Positions 47,027 to 58,446 of a DNA stretch of 64,000 nucleotides are shown one piece after another. A program made the translations under genes and the position numbers. A model generated the notes under the pieces. The model worked only from the letters and a program-made list of their open reading frames with translations. It was not told the origin of the DNA and searched no databases. Each line of letters begins with the position of its first letter. Position 1 is the stretch's first letter. The stretch comes from Protula sp. h YS-2021 (lineage: Eukaryota > Annelida > Polychaeta > Sabellida > Serpulidae), in the NCBI GenBank assembly GCA_949752745.1, contig OX457032.1, positions 9,923,543-9,987,542 on the forward strand. The letters run 5' to 3'.

Positions 47027-47036
47027 TTCGGTCTAG

Positions 47037-47912
47037 TTATATTGTGGTTTCAAACTTAAGCATTAAATGTTTAAACGGCATTCCGTAGAAATGGCCATAA
47101 AATTATTCTGTACACCCGTAATATCTAAGTTTAAATAATTTCTTCCATGCTTTTGAAATATCAGTTCAAAAGTGTTGGTGTAAAATTTCGAAATATCTTT
47201 TCACTGGTTTCATGAAACAAACCATGCTGCTCGCGTGCAAAGAAAGGTCAGTTGTTTGCGGGAGATTTGTAGTTATTTCGATATTCTTTATTTTTACGAA
47301 ATCGTATCACAGAAATTGTATATCATTGCCTTCGAGTTCCTTTACTAAACGCTAATAAAGACTTGTGGGTCATTTAATCTGGCAGAAAAATCGCCAGCTT
47401 AGAGCTAGCTGGAGGTGCAAGTATCGAGAAATTTGCAAGTAAATATGAGGCTCAAATTAGTACGATGATAAAAATGTCCTTGTTGCAATTTCTTTCAACG
47501 AAATGAATATGGGAGTTATCACAATCTTCTGCAATAAATGGCATTGGACTGCAGATATCATGCTTCACGACATGTTTGGCAATTCTACCAATAACTTGTC
47601 GATTTTAGTGATCACTTTACCCAATAAGCCGATTCAAAGTTTCGTCTATGGATATTCGCAAATACCAGGACAAATACCAGCATATTATCAGTTAGATTGG
47701 ATGGGTGGAAATGATAGCACTGTTCCCAGAGGAGGTCATCTACCAAATTTATATTTTGTCAAAATTGGTAACTTTCTTTCGCTTTGTAATGTCTTCGTTT
47801 TTTTTACTGGACGCAGTGTCCACAGACATGTGTATGGTAATTCCGAAAACTAGTTACAGAATTTTACCTTGACCTTCGAAAATTCGAAGATTGTAGAAAA
47901 TGGATGTTACTT
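47037..47912. other. Unassigned sequence
   Basis: It holds a 116-codon plus-strand frame (47503-47853; contains HWTADIMLHDMFGNS) with no recognised domain and no clear splice or start context. I cannot support it as a gene. Confidence 0.35.
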
Positions 47913-48405
47913 TTATTTTAAAGGGATGGCGGAAAGCTTCAGTGGGCGTTTATTTTGAATTCCGTTCTTCAACGCTGATCCCAGGGCTGCGCGGTAACTC
48001 TCAATCGTTCTAGTCGCCACCTTTTTCTCTCCAAAGAGGTATGTGAGGAAACCTTCGATTATCCCCCTGTGGGGTGGGGGGAATGTTAAGAATACACCCA
48101 CTGCATTCTGTTCCGTGCATGGCGTTAGAGGCGACTAATCGGAATATCTTTTTTTTTAACTCTTTTATTACTATTTATTCATTCTTCCCTCTTTTCTTCC
48201 CACTTGTTTCTTAAGCAAGTGGGTCCTAATATACTCATCCTAGTTAGTGAACGGGACGTTAAACACCAAAACAAATAAGCACACCTTCGATCAGTGGCGC
48301 CGTTGCCGCCTGTGGATCTGATTTCATCAGACATCATTTCTCGAATAGCTTCCACTGTGACCTATAGACCGGACGGGTGGACTTGGCATACACCTCTTGC
48401 ATGCG
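47913..48405 (-). pseudogene. DIRS-like tyrosine recombinase, N-terminal part, SINE-split
   Basis: Minus strand from 48405: RMQEVYAKSTRPVYRSQWK, LFEK, a TGA where Trp is expected, then CLMKSDPQAATAPLIEG. Across the SINE (48060-48282) it continues IEGFLTYLFGEKKVATRTIE, SYRAALGSALKNG. This is the SAM-like DNA-binding domain that opens tyrosine recombinases of DIRS-type retroelements. The catalytic domain is absent, as similarity stops at about 47913. Confidence 0.7.
48060..48282 (+). mobile_element. Short retroposon 'P', copy 1
   Basis: Starts near ccccctgtggggtggggg, contains ggcgttagaggcgactaatc, cacttgtttcttaagcaagt and ctagttagtgaacgggacg, and ends ttaaacaccaaaacaaataa. Flanked by accttcgat (48051-48059 and 48283-48291), a target-site duplication. 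No protein coded. The gttaaac..caaa tail resembles the LINE tails here, so it is probably mobilised by a LINE. The family name is mine. Confidence 0.88.
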
Positions 48406-48806
48406 TGCAACAGCCTGCGAGGAAAACCCCTGTTTTTGCAGCCAGTTTGCATTGGGACTCACGGGTGAAGGTTTATCGTGTATAGGTGTGGGTACCTATG
48501 TAACCGATGTGGTTGTCTCAGTGCCTGTGCATGCATTGGTAGTCTGTTCGGCCTCTACATCTCCCACCGTTGTAGCAGTGGAAACACGGCTGACGCCTTG
48601 TTTGCCGGTGTCACCAGGAGCAACGTAACTCCGTCCCCTCCCTGACTGCTCTGCTATCCTCTCGAGTGTCGTGGTGTGGAGAAACATGTACAGTACCTCC
48701 TGCCGCCATATGCAGCCCAACATAGATGTGTGTTGAGACGTGTTGCGGACATATCCACCTGTGGAGGGGGGGGGGGGGCAAAAACCGGGCCCCTACCAGC
48801 CAGCGT
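48406..48806. other. Degenerate DIRS-like interior, unresolved
   Basis: Lies between the recombinase and RNase H remnants of the same element and includes a G-run at 48766-48778. No readable domain. Confidence 0.35.
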
Positions 48807-49022
48807 CCCCCTGTGGGGTGGGGGAATCTTACATACACCCGCTGTGTTCTGTTCCGTGCATGGCGTGAGAGGAGACTAATCTGACTTTCCTTCTTTCTGA
48901 CTCTTCTTTTACTATTTCCTCATTGTTCCTTGTTTCCCACTTATTTCTTCAGCAAGTGCGTCCTAATATACCCATCCTAGTTGGTAAACGGGACGTTAAA
49001 CACCAAACAAACAAACAAACAA
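48807..49022 (+). mobile_element. Short retroposon 'P', copy 2
   Basis: Same family as 48060-48282, ending in (caaa)n. Target-site duplication accagccagcgt at 48795-48806 and 49023-49034. Confidence 0.93.
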
Positions 49023-49189
49023 ACCAGCCAGCGTCAGAAGCCGTGCAGAGCGTTCACTCCCTTTGTATTACTTGTCACTGCCTCGATGCCATGTCCGCTA
49101 ATGCGGTTAGGTTTCCTTATGTGTTGTGTGGTAGTTGCATTGCTAGCTCCTACCTCTCCCTGGCTGCTTGCGTCAGTGTGGGCGACCTC

Positions 49190-50069
49190 GTGACCCTTTG
49201 CTTTCTTTTGTAACTTACCCTGGTCGGATTATCTGTCAAACGTAACTGCTTTGTCCCGAAGTTCTCGCTCCAGGATTCTCGGTGCTTCTGCTACTGCACA
49301 CAGTTCTAGCACATTGATGTGCATGCCTCGCAGTTGCTGTGGCTACTGCCCCTGACACAACCTGCCGTGAAAGTGTGGCTGCTCCCCCTCCAGCCAACCT
49401 TTGATGTGTCGATCTGGAGTTGTGGTTACGGTATATTAGATGGAGCCCCTTGCCTTAGATGCACTGTTTTCAGCAATCACTGGAGGTCTTCCCTCGCGGA
49501 AGTCTGAACTTGATGTGTGTATTGTGGCAATTCTTGAGTGGAGCTCGCACTGCATGCTGGTAGCCTCGGAAATTGAGGTGCCCCATGGACACCGTTTTCT
49601 CTGTTGTTACTTACAGCCAGAAGGTCATCTGCTAAAGTTATCGGTGCCCGGCCTGGCTTTTGACATGGATCTCGTGATGTCTTGAATCTTCTCGATTCTG
49701 TCTGGTGACGAAAACACAGTGCAGTCGGACACACCCCTTACCAACACAATTACCAGCTTTATCTCTGACTTCTCAGGATAGCAGTAACCTTGGTTCGATG
49801 CATTTGTAAAAAATATTACCGTTTGAGGGACGATCCCTTTTGCGGTCCAGCCCCGTGTTGAACCAGTATTGAAACAACATCATCAGCTGCTGTCGGCCCC
49901 ATGACTTCACTGAGCGTTTTATTGCCTTGCTGAAGAACCAAAGTGCCGGTGCCAGCTCAAGGGGTAGCAACTTGTCCAGGATATCCTTGAGTACTATTTG
50001 GTTTTTCCGTTCCCTGGCCGCACGTTGGTTACCGGTGCCTGTAGACCCAGTGACGTGGGCTCCGTGCAC
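49190..50069 (-). pseudogene. DIRS-like RT end and RNase H remnant
   Basis: On the minus strand near 49330 it reads MHINVLELCAVAEAPRILER, LRDKAVTF, then after a frameshift TDNPTRVSYKRKQRVTRSP and TLTQAARE (to about 49190). HINVLEL..AV and TDN..VSY....TRSPTLTQAARE are the RNase H blocks of DIRS elements. Upstream, DCTVFSSPDRIEKIQDI fits the region between RT and RNase H. The central RT catalytic part was not found. The order RNase H then recombinase on one strand matches DIRS. Much decayed. Confidence 0.65.
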
Positions 50070-50207
50070 CGATCGTGCTGGAGGTCCTGGATATGCCTGC
50101 CATTGAGCTCTGTCAGAGGTTCATCAGGAAAAAGGTACGCTTGATCCATGTAATCTGCATGCTGAAACAACTGAAAAAAACTTTACACATCGTTTACACG
50201 TTTACAC

Positions 50208-50917
50208 ACCCCCCTGTGGGGTGGGGGGGGGGGGGGAGTCTTAAGCGGCGACTAATCGGAATTTCTTTCTTTCTAACTCTTCTTTCACTATTTCTTCATT
50301 TAGTCCCCACAGGTAGAACCTGTGGGAAATATATGCGATCGACCGCGTGTCGGTCTGTCGATTGGTCTGTCATCAAGAGCTTGTTAACACGATAACTTAA
50401 AAACTGCTGCAAGGATTTTAATAAAACTTGGTTTGTAGCTTCTATGGGCACTAATAAGGATCGGTAAATGGGTTATGTTGGCCCAAGGGTAATGAACCAA
50501 ATGGACTTTGAAATTTACCAAATTCTGGAAATTATTCAGCATTTGAATGAGTTTGTTAACACGATATCTCAAGAACAACTGCGGGGATTTTAATGAAACT
50601 TGGTATGTAGCTTCTATGGGAACAAACACAGATCGGTATTGTAAATGGGCCAGGTTTGTCCAAGGAAAATGCACCAACTGGACTTGGAAAATTTCAGCAC
50701 TTGATTGACTATTAATGACCGTGTTTAACTGATGATTGGGGGGGGGGGGGGTGGGGGTGGGGTGGGGGGGGGAGGTTGGGGGCTGTGGGGAATATGTGGG
50801 CTATGCACACTTCTTTAGTTCTTCCTTCTTTTTCCGACTTGTTTCTTTAGCAAGTGCGTCCTAATATACCCATCCTAGTTGATAAACTGGACAGTAAATA
50901 TCAAACAAACAAATGTT
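50208..50917 (+). mobile_element. Short retroposon 'P', copy 3, split by a hairpin-led element
   Basis: The 5' part is 50208-50300 and the 3' part about 50820-50917 (cttccttctttttccgactt..caaacaaacaaat). Similar flanks (gtttacac at about 50199 and 50918) suggest one insertion. The two parts join exactly where the consensus reads cttcattcttcc. Confidence 0.8.
50301..50819 (+). mobile_element. Helitron-like hairpin-led element inside retroposon P
   Basis: It begins with a perfect hairpin (CCCACAGGT 50306-50314, ACCTGTGGG 50318-50326, loop AGA), then a CGGTCTGTC-rich stretch, two 172-bp tandem repeats starting ttgttaacacgata at 50381 and 50553, and a long G-rich tract (50739-50773). The inserted piece ends ctttag before T, and the host repeat was cut at a TT. 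Layout matches the elements at 35862 and 54891. Confidence 0.6.
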
Positions 50918-50919
50918 TA

Positions 50920-53000
50920 CACAGTTGGGGCACATAGTCACTGCGTAGCTGTGTGCTATAGGATAGCAGCGCTGTTTGTAACTTCACAAGTACTGTCCAG
51001 ATGTTGACGGCGTAAGATATTTGGATTTTCGAAGTCCCTCGGAAACACTTTTCGGCGGCTGGTAAAACCTGTACCCAGGTGCATAACTACACCCTGTATT
51101 CTTTCCCTATGCAAGGTTTAAATGGAATCCGTCTTGTAGTGTTAGTTCCATCGCACAAGAGACATCATATCCGAAAGATAAACCCGAATTCAGCAGTCTC
51201 CGCTTTGCGCTACGCAGCGGCGGAGGACTAATAAGGTTTTTGATAAGACACACCAATTTGGTCAATGGATGCATCGGACTCCAGGGACCCACTCACCAAG
51301 TTTGATTGATGTGCTTAGCACTACAGCTCTGTTCTCGCGATGGCCTCTATGTAGCCGAGGTTCTTGTCTTTTATCGTCACCATAGGGGCGGACTGCAGGT
51401 AACCAAGGTGGGACGTGCTTAGTTTACGTGAGCATTTTGGACGAGTTGTGAAGTTTTCCAACGTTCATAGTTTTCCCAAAATTCTAGTCCTTCGACTTGA
51501 ACTCTTCCTCAATCACCTTGATGGCTTCCAAAATGCCCGCTGCAGTATACAGCTCCATAAAATCTGGGCCCTTCTCCCGCGGCTCCTGGGATACTAATCT
51601 CACCTTGAAATGAGTCTCCTGCAGAGGCTTGTCTGCTTGGTAGCTGAGAACTTCTGAATCACTTATACGACATCGCGAAACGTATCTCCAGAGGTTCGAC
51701 CCCTATGGTTTACCCCACTTCCTCACTTCGTTTGCAGGAGGGGCTCCTCATCTCTGAAGCGCCTGCTTTTCCTGGGGCCCCTTCATATAGACGTGTCGCT
51801 TTTCTGTCGTGACCTTAGCCAGTCGCCACATTCCAGTTTTATGAATGTCGAGGCATGTAGGCCTAGCTCTGCTCTCGGTCGTTCATTGCGATCCGTTCGG
51901 CTGTCGGAGGGTGTGGGCCTGCGACGCGGCTAGGCACACGACTGCGTCTACTTTGTCGGCGAGGCGGTGAGGAGTCCGGGGACTAGGAGCTGCTTGAAGA
52001 TAATGATACCGCTCTGCCGCAAGCCCCCGGATGGCGTTGTTGCGCATTCCAGGCAACTGTGTCCGTCGCCTTCCATGTGGGTCATGAGTGCGGCAAGAGG
52101 TGATGGCCCCCTGTCGTGCTGGCCGTCTTAAGCGGAGTGGATCTCGAGGTAGTCCCCTGTGGTACTGTTGCCTGTAGTGTAGGTGCGAGTGTGAACTCCC
52201 TCACTTTGTCCAGCCTCGTGATTGTGGCGCTCGCTCAACGATTTGTTGCCTAGTGCTGTAGTGCAATGCGGAGGATCTCTTCCAGATTTTACTATATGGG
52301 GAGAGCCGGATTCTCTGTTGATATCCCGCCATAGTCGATGTGTCACCATCGTTCGTGGTCGCATGCCTCCAGGTGCCCGACATGTACGCCCTGTTGGTGC
52401 CTCTCGCAAGTGGATCCCTCAAATGATTGCGTGGCCTTGCTGTCAGTCGATTGGGGTGACGGTAGTGGTGTTATGGTTGCCGAATCTTGCAATGACACAC
52501 GTACGCTCCCTTCCATTGCCGAATCCCCGATAGCTTGTTCTCCATGGATGTGTGTTTGCGACAGCTCTTGAGCGACCTGTCGACTCCCGAGTCCTGTCTA
52601 GACAATAACAAATTGTTCTCGTCACGCAGTGCGGTGCTTTGATCATTATCCTGATGGCTCATGAATGAGCGTATTCGCTGAGGACATTGTCCACGATCGC
52701 AGTTATTTGTCTATAACGAAGTTGGCGTCAATGCTGCCTGTTCAAGTTTCGCTACACTTGCTCTTGAAGGTCAGGCGAACTGCACCCGTTAACACACGGT
52801 CGCAGTCCTGTCCGCCGTAGCGAGTAGCGCCGTGACTGCAGTAGTCGTGGGGTTCGCCGTTAAGACCTGCGTGCGAGTGCGTGCGTTTTTCAATGCTTTC
52901 TAGCGATGTGTTGTGTGGCATCACTAACCATTGTGTGACGTGCACCTCGCCGCACGCCTGCTATTGGAGGTTCCAACGTGCAGCATGTGATTTAACTGTT
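50920..53000. other. GC-richer sequence, probably decayed retroelement
   Basis: Minus-strand frames are short and shifted (for example VRLVSQEPREKGPDFMELY near 51590). No domain is recognised. It could be the gag/RT portion of the DIRS-like element, given strand and position, but nothing proves it. Confidence 0.3.
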
Positions 53001-53019
53001 CCCCCCCCCCCCCCCCCCC
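53001..53019. repeat. Poly-C tract
   Basis: Nineteen consecutive C residues. Confidence 0.95.
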
Positions 53020-53922
53020 GCCGCGAATAACTCGTTTGTAACTCGCGAGTAACCTGTAGTGCGGCACACTGCCGCGTGGTATCACAAAACATTTTAAAGT
53101 TACCACTTGCAAAAATTGTCTGGAATGTGCGCACGCTGCCAAAACTTTTACTCGTAGGCAGATAGCAACTTCCTAGACTTTCTTGAACATTAGTTAAGAA
53201 GGACGTCATTCAAAACCTCCGGTGTCTCTGTCAACTTGCCGCACTCTGGACACCTGCTTTTTCCGTGTGACAGGGTCAAAACCCAAAGTTACATGTATCT
53301 ACAAGAACTATCGAGAGCCCCTTAACCTTGCTGAAGCTGGCGACCTTCCAAATTCCTTCGTTGTCGGTAAAAGTGGCAAATCTGGTTTGCCCAAGTATTG
53401 AGGGCGCCGCTTACAACCAAAAACGACGCAAACAGTCGTGAAGCAGCCCGACCTTCCCTGTAGCGTAACAAAGCCTGTGGTTCGACTGAAGATGTGCCTG
53501 AAAGCGGTACGCTAGCGACAGGAACAACTGGGCTACCCGCCACAGAGTGTTGAAGCCGCAGTTGGCCAATCAAGCTGTTGCTGCGCCGCTGCCTCTGGAT
53601 GGAATTCTCCACACTTCACCTCGTTGATCCTCGAGACTTCCAGCAACTCTCTGCAATGTTCGTTACTCAGACGGACCTTGGCAAAGGCCCCCAAAAATGG
53701 AAAATTTTCGCTGGTGCTACGAACTGTTTTTCTTCACAGGCGTAAAGGTGAAAAGTGGATAGCGAATTCCAGTACGGGTAAACATGGGGTTATCCATGAA
53801 GTTGTTGGAGGAAACCATAAAGTTTTGTATTTCACTGAAATTAATTCTGAAGTTTTATTAGAAATTAGATTTCAACTGTGTTACATGCACAGAAAAGACA
53901 AGATGATACTTTTAAAGAAATA
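53020..53922. other. Unassigned sequence with a 96-codon minus frame
   Basis: The frame 53612-53322 (minus) reads RQRRSNSLIGQLRLQ and later CHFYRQRRNLEGRQLQQG; no family recognised. Upstream decay makes a gene call unsafe. Confidence 0.3.
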
Positions 53923-54147
53923 GAACCGAGCAAATTTATACAATTCTTAAAAGAAATTAACCTGTATAAGTATTTCTAGTCGTTTTCTACTTTATGATTT
54001 TAGAATATACATTTTTTATCTTACCTTGATTTTAACTTGTTCCATTTCTTCTAGTCACTGATTACTGACATGTTCTGACACAATGTAACCCGCTAAGGGT
54101 CGGTGGTGTCGTTAAACAAATCATTTAACTAACTAACTAACTAACTT
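53923..54147 (+). mobile_element. 5'-truncated LINE 3' end
   Basis: Contains the last codons of LINE ORF2 (PSKFIQFLKEINLYKYF, stop at about 53980), matching EFLKEINMYSYV of copy 3. The 3' UTR, stem-loop (GACAC 54077, ACCC 54088, GGGT 54097, GTGTC 54106) and an (aact)n tail follow. Confidence 0.85.
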
Positions 54148-54510
54148 TTAAAGACATGGGGTCGATCCAGTGGGAGCTGCAGGCATTTACATGAACAAAA
54201 AGGTATTCGCATTCAGCAAACTTCTGCAAACAAAACAAATATGATGGTGTAAATTTTGTGCGGGTGTTCTTTTCGAGGGCATGTCATAGAACTTATTAAG
54301 GTAAGGCCCTCAAGGTAATTGAAATTGACATGTATGATTATTTGCTTTTCTTTTTCGTTTAATCCATTATGTTATGCTGGACACTGCAAAACTTTTCGGC
54401 ATTACCCTTCTTCACACATATTTTGGCATGTCTGTTAATGCACTCGGTGGAACTGGTGTCTAAATGAGCCTTTTTCTCCCGAAACTGTTTGCCCTTGTTT
54501 AAAAATGAAC
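54148..54510. other. Unassigned sequence
   Basis: No gene or repeat recognised. Confidence 0.4.
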
Positions 54511-54725
54511 CACACCCTGTGGGTTGGGGGAATCTTGAAAATACGCCCACTGCTCCGTGAATGGCGTAAGAGGCGACTAATCGGGATTCTTTCTAACTCC
54601 TCTTTTACTATTTCTTCATTCTTCCTTCTTTTTCTCCTACTTGTTCCTTCGGCAAGTACGTAGCAATGTACCCATCATATTTGGTGACGGGATATTAACC
54701 ACCAAATAAATAAATAATTAAATAG
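54511..54725 (+). mobile_element. Short retroposon 'P', copy 4
   Basis: Full-length but diverged copy ending accaaataaataaataatt. Flanked by aaatgaac (54503-54510 and 54726-54733). Confidence 0.85.
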
Positions 54726-54944
54726 AAATGAACGCCACATCCCCCTGTGGGGTTGGGGGGGGGGGGATCTTAAGAATACACTCACTGCGTTCTGTTCCGT
54801 GCATGGCGTAAGAGGCGACTAATCGGAATTTCTTTATTTCTCACTCTGCCTTTACTATTTCCTCGTTCTTCCTACTTTTTTCCTACTTGTTATGTCTCCC
54901 CGACCAAGGGGAGACATATAGTGTTTGTACGTTCTGTGTGTGTG

Positions 54945-54965
54945 TATGTGTGTACGTGTGTGTGT

Positions 54966-55002
<37 letters not shown>

Positions 55003-55005
55003 AGT
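54945..55005. repeat. (GT)n-rich microsatellite
   Basis: Interrupted GT repeat with tatgtgtgtacg; an equivalent tract occurs at about 56706-56766 in the second A copy. Confidence 0.9.
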
Positions 55006-55146
55006 CTGTTGTGAACAAAGTGTTGTGTGCAAGATATCTCGAGAACGAAACGTCGGATCGACTTCAAACTTGATCGAATTATTCCTTGTTAAGGTCGGAC
55101 GGTTCTATCAACTTTTGACGCATGTCACGTGATTAGGGCAAGAGTA

Positions 55147-56734
55147 TGACGTCATTACGTAAAAATCTTGTGTGCGAAATTTCTCAGCCGCTGAACATCG
55201 GAGAAAGTTGAAACTTGGTGGGATTGTTGCTTGGTTGGTCCGAAAGACTCTGTAAATTTTTTTCGCGAGTAGAACGAACGAATGCGGCGTATGACGTCAT
55301 CACGCAGAATATGTATATATTTTGAACAAGATCTTGTGTGCAAAATATCTCGATAACGGGAAGTCCTATCGACTCCAAATTTTATATCAATATTCCTTGA
55401 ATCAGTCGGCGGGCTCTATCAATTTTTAGCGCATGTCAGGTGATTAAGGCAGGCGTATGACGTCATTACGTAAAAATCTTGTGTGCGAAATTTTTCAGCC
55501 GCTGAACATCGGAGAAAGTTGAAACTTGGTGGGATTGTTGCTTGGTTGGTCCGAAAGACCCTATATATTTTTTTCGCGAGTAGAACGAACGAATGCGGCA
55601 TATGACGTCATCACGTAAAATATGTACATATTATAAACAGGGTCTTGTGTGCAAAATATCTCGATAACGGAAAGTCCTATCGACTTCAAATTTTGCATAG
55701 ATATTCTTTGGATCAGTCGGACGGTTCTGTCAACTTTTTACGCATGTCACCTGATTAGGGCAGGTGTATGACGTCATTACATAAAAATCTTATGTGCCAA
55801 ATTTCTCAGCTACTGAACATCGGAGAAAGTTGAAACTTGGTGGGATTGTTGCTTGTTAGGTCCGAAAGACTCTATAGGATTTTTTCGCGAGTAGAACGAA
55901 CGAATGCGGCGTATGACGTCATCACGTAAAATATGTTTTATTTTATAAACAAGGTCTTGTGTGCAAAATATCTCGATAACGGGAAGTCCTATCGACTTCA
56001 AATTTTATATGAATATTCCTTGGGTCAGCCGGACTGTTCTGTCAATTTTTGGCGTGTCACGTGATTAGGGCGGGTGTATGACGTCATTGCGTAAAAATCT
56101 TGTGTGCGAAATTTCTCAGCTGCTGGACGCCGGAGAAAGGTGAAACTTTGGATTATTGCTTGGTAGGTCCGAAAGAAAGAACGAATGAAAGCGGCGTATG
56201 ACGTCATCGCGTAAAATGTGTATATTTTGAACCAGATCTTTTATGCATAATATCTCGATAACGGAAAGTCATATCGACTTAAAATTTTATATGGATATTC
56301 CTTGATTCAGTCAGACGACTGTTTCAACTTTTGACAGGTAAAAAGTTATCAGTTCTTAAGCAAAACATCTCGACATAGGAAAGTCGGATCGACTTTAAAT
56401 TTGGTGTAGTTATTCCTCGAATAGGTCACACGGTTTTATTAAACATTATTGAACTCGTATAGAAAATCAAGAAAGGTGCATAACGTCAACAGCCCCCCCC
56501 CCCACCCTAACCTCCCCATTTTTGGCTGCTTTGTTATCTATGCATGGGTGTTAACTGCGCTGGGGATTTCGGAAGATTTTCCCGAAGATTCTCTAGTGTT
56601 CCTGCATTCTTTAGAAAGCTTCAAAACAGTAACAGCATTATTGTCGGTCCATTGCTATTTATGTCTCCCCGACCAAGGGGAGACATATAGTGTTTGTACG
56701 TTCTGTGTGTGTGTATGTGTGTACGTGTGTGTGT

Positions 56735-56766
<32 letters not shown>

Positions 56767-57994
56767 CAGTCTGTTGTGAACAAAGTGTTGTGTGCAAGAT
56801 ATCTCGAGAACGAAACGTCGGATCGACTTCAAACTTGATCGAATTATTCCTTGGTAAGGTCGGACGGTTCTGTCAACTTTTGACGCATGTCACGTGATTA
56901 GGGCAAGCGTATGACGTCATTACGTAAAAATCTTGTGTGCGAAATTTCTCAGCCGCTGAACATCGGAGAAAGTTGAAACTTGGTGGGATTGTTGCTTGGT
57001 TGGTCCGAAAGACTCTGTAGATTTTTTTTTGCGAGTAGAACGAACGAATGCGGCGTATGACGTCATCACGCAGAATATGTTTATATTTTGAACAAGATCT
57101 TGTGTGCAAAATATCTCGATAACGGAAAGTCCTATCGACTTCAAATTTTATATCAATATTCCTTGAGTCAGTCGGCGGGTTCTATCAATTTTTAGCGCAT
57201 GTCAGGTGATTAAGGCAGGCGTATGACGTCATTACGTAAAAATCTTGTGTGCGAAATTTCTCAGCCGCTGAACATCGGAGAAAGTTGAAACTTGGTGGGA
57301 TTGTTGCTTGGTTGGTCCGAAAAACCCTTTATATTTTTTTCGCGAGTAGAACGAACGAATGCGGCGTATGACGTCATCACGTAAAATATGTATATATTAT
57401 AAACAAGATCTTGTGTGCAAAATATCTCGATAACGGAAAGTCCTATCGACTTCAAATTTTATATAGATATTCTTTGGGTCAGTCGGACGGTTCTGTCAAC
57501 TTTTTACGCATGTCACCTGATTAGGGCAGGTGCATAACGTCATTACGTAAAAATCTTATGTGCCAAGTTTCTCAGCTGCTGAACATCGGAGAAAGTTGAA
57601 ACTTGGTGGGATTGTTGCTTGTTAGGTCCGAAAGACTCCATAGAATTTTTTCGCGAGTAGAACGAACGAATGCGGCGTATGACGTCATCACGTAAAATAT
57701 GTTTTATTTTATAAACAAGGTCTTGTGTGCAAAATATCTCGATAACGGAAAGTCCTATCGACTTCAAAGTTTATATGAATATTCCTTGGGTCTGCCGGAC
57801 TGTGCTATCAATTTTTGGCATGTCACGTGATTAGGGCGGGTGTATGACGTCATTGCGTAAAAATCTTGTGTGCGAAATTTCTCAGCTGCTGGACGCCGGA
57901 GAAAGCTGAAACTTTGGATTATTGCTTGGTAGGTCCGAAAGAAACTCTAAATATTTTTCACGAGTAGAACGAACGAAAGCGGCGTATGACGTCA
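55147..57994. promoter_or_regulatory. Array of 15 perfect TGACGTCA (CRE-type) palindromes
   Basis: Sites start at 55147, 55292, 55458, 55603, 55769, 55914, 56079, 56199, 56912, 57058, 57224, 57369, 57680, 57845 and 57987. A sixteenth position (57535) reads TAACGTCA. TGACGTCA is the consensus site of CREB/ATF bZIP factors. Presence is seen; binding is not tested. Confidence 0.8.
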
Positions 57995-58446
57995 TCGCGT
58001 AAAATGTGTATATTTTGAACCAGATCTTTAATGCATAATATCTCGATAACGGAAAGTCATATCGACTTAAAATTTTATATGGATATTCCTTGGTTCAGTC
58101 AGACGACTGTTTCAACTTTTGACAGGTAAAAAGTTATCTGTTCTTAAGCAAAATATCTCGACATCGGAAAGTCGGATCGGCTTTAAATTTGGTGTAGTTA
58201 TTCCTCGGATAGGTCACACGGTTTTATTAGACATTATTGAACTCGTATAGAAAATCAAGAAAGGTGCATAACGTCAACAGCCCCCCCCCCCACCCCAACC
58301 TCCCCATTTTTGGCTGCTTTGTTTTCTATGCATGGGTGTTAACTGCGCTGGTGATTTCGGAAGATTTTCCCGAAGATTCTCTAGTGTTCCTGCATTCTTT
58401 AGAAAGCTTCAAAACAGTAACAGCATTATTGTCGGTCCATTGCTAT

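Larger units (their letters stand above)
35862..47036 (+). mobile_element. Helitron-like hairpin-led element, split by BEL/Pao
   Basis: The left end is a perfect 11-bp hairpin (atatgtctccc 35862-35872 / gggagacatat 35878-35888) followed by a CCGT/CTGT-rich simple repeat (35905-35955). Two partial repeats with aaaccttgcaagaagaacga lie at 36308 and 36484. The BEL/Pao element occupies 36502-46216. The right part has a 139-bp tandem repeat (46291-46866) and ends in the hairpin TTTCGCTACGTGTAGCGAAA (47007-47026), ten bases and CTAG (47033-47036) before TT. Hairpin, about 10 nt, then CTRR is the known 3' signature of Helitrons. Simple repeat plus core tandem repeats recalls pearl/HINE-type non-autonomous Helentron relatives. 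No Rep/helicase is encoded. That both ends belong together is inferred. Confidence 0.6.
54891..58446 (+). repeat. Segment A tandem duplication (about 1.78 kb each)
   Basis: Both copies start with the hairpin and (GT)n and end at ttgtcggtccattgctattt. Each contains eight monomers of about 146-165 bp in two alternating types: one with atatctcgataacgg..cgacttcaaattttatat, the other with atttctcag..ctgaacatcggag and aaacttggtgggattgttgc. Every monomer ends in tatgacgtcat and cacgtaaaa or similar. Confidence 0.93.

Noticed and set aside
47503..47853. 116-codon open frame
   Set aside because: No recognised domain, no second copy and no splice context; length alone is not convincing in this composition.
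49477..49734. 85-codon minus-strand ORF as a separate gene
   Set aside because: It lies in a shifted frame of the DIRS-like RT/RNase H remnant.
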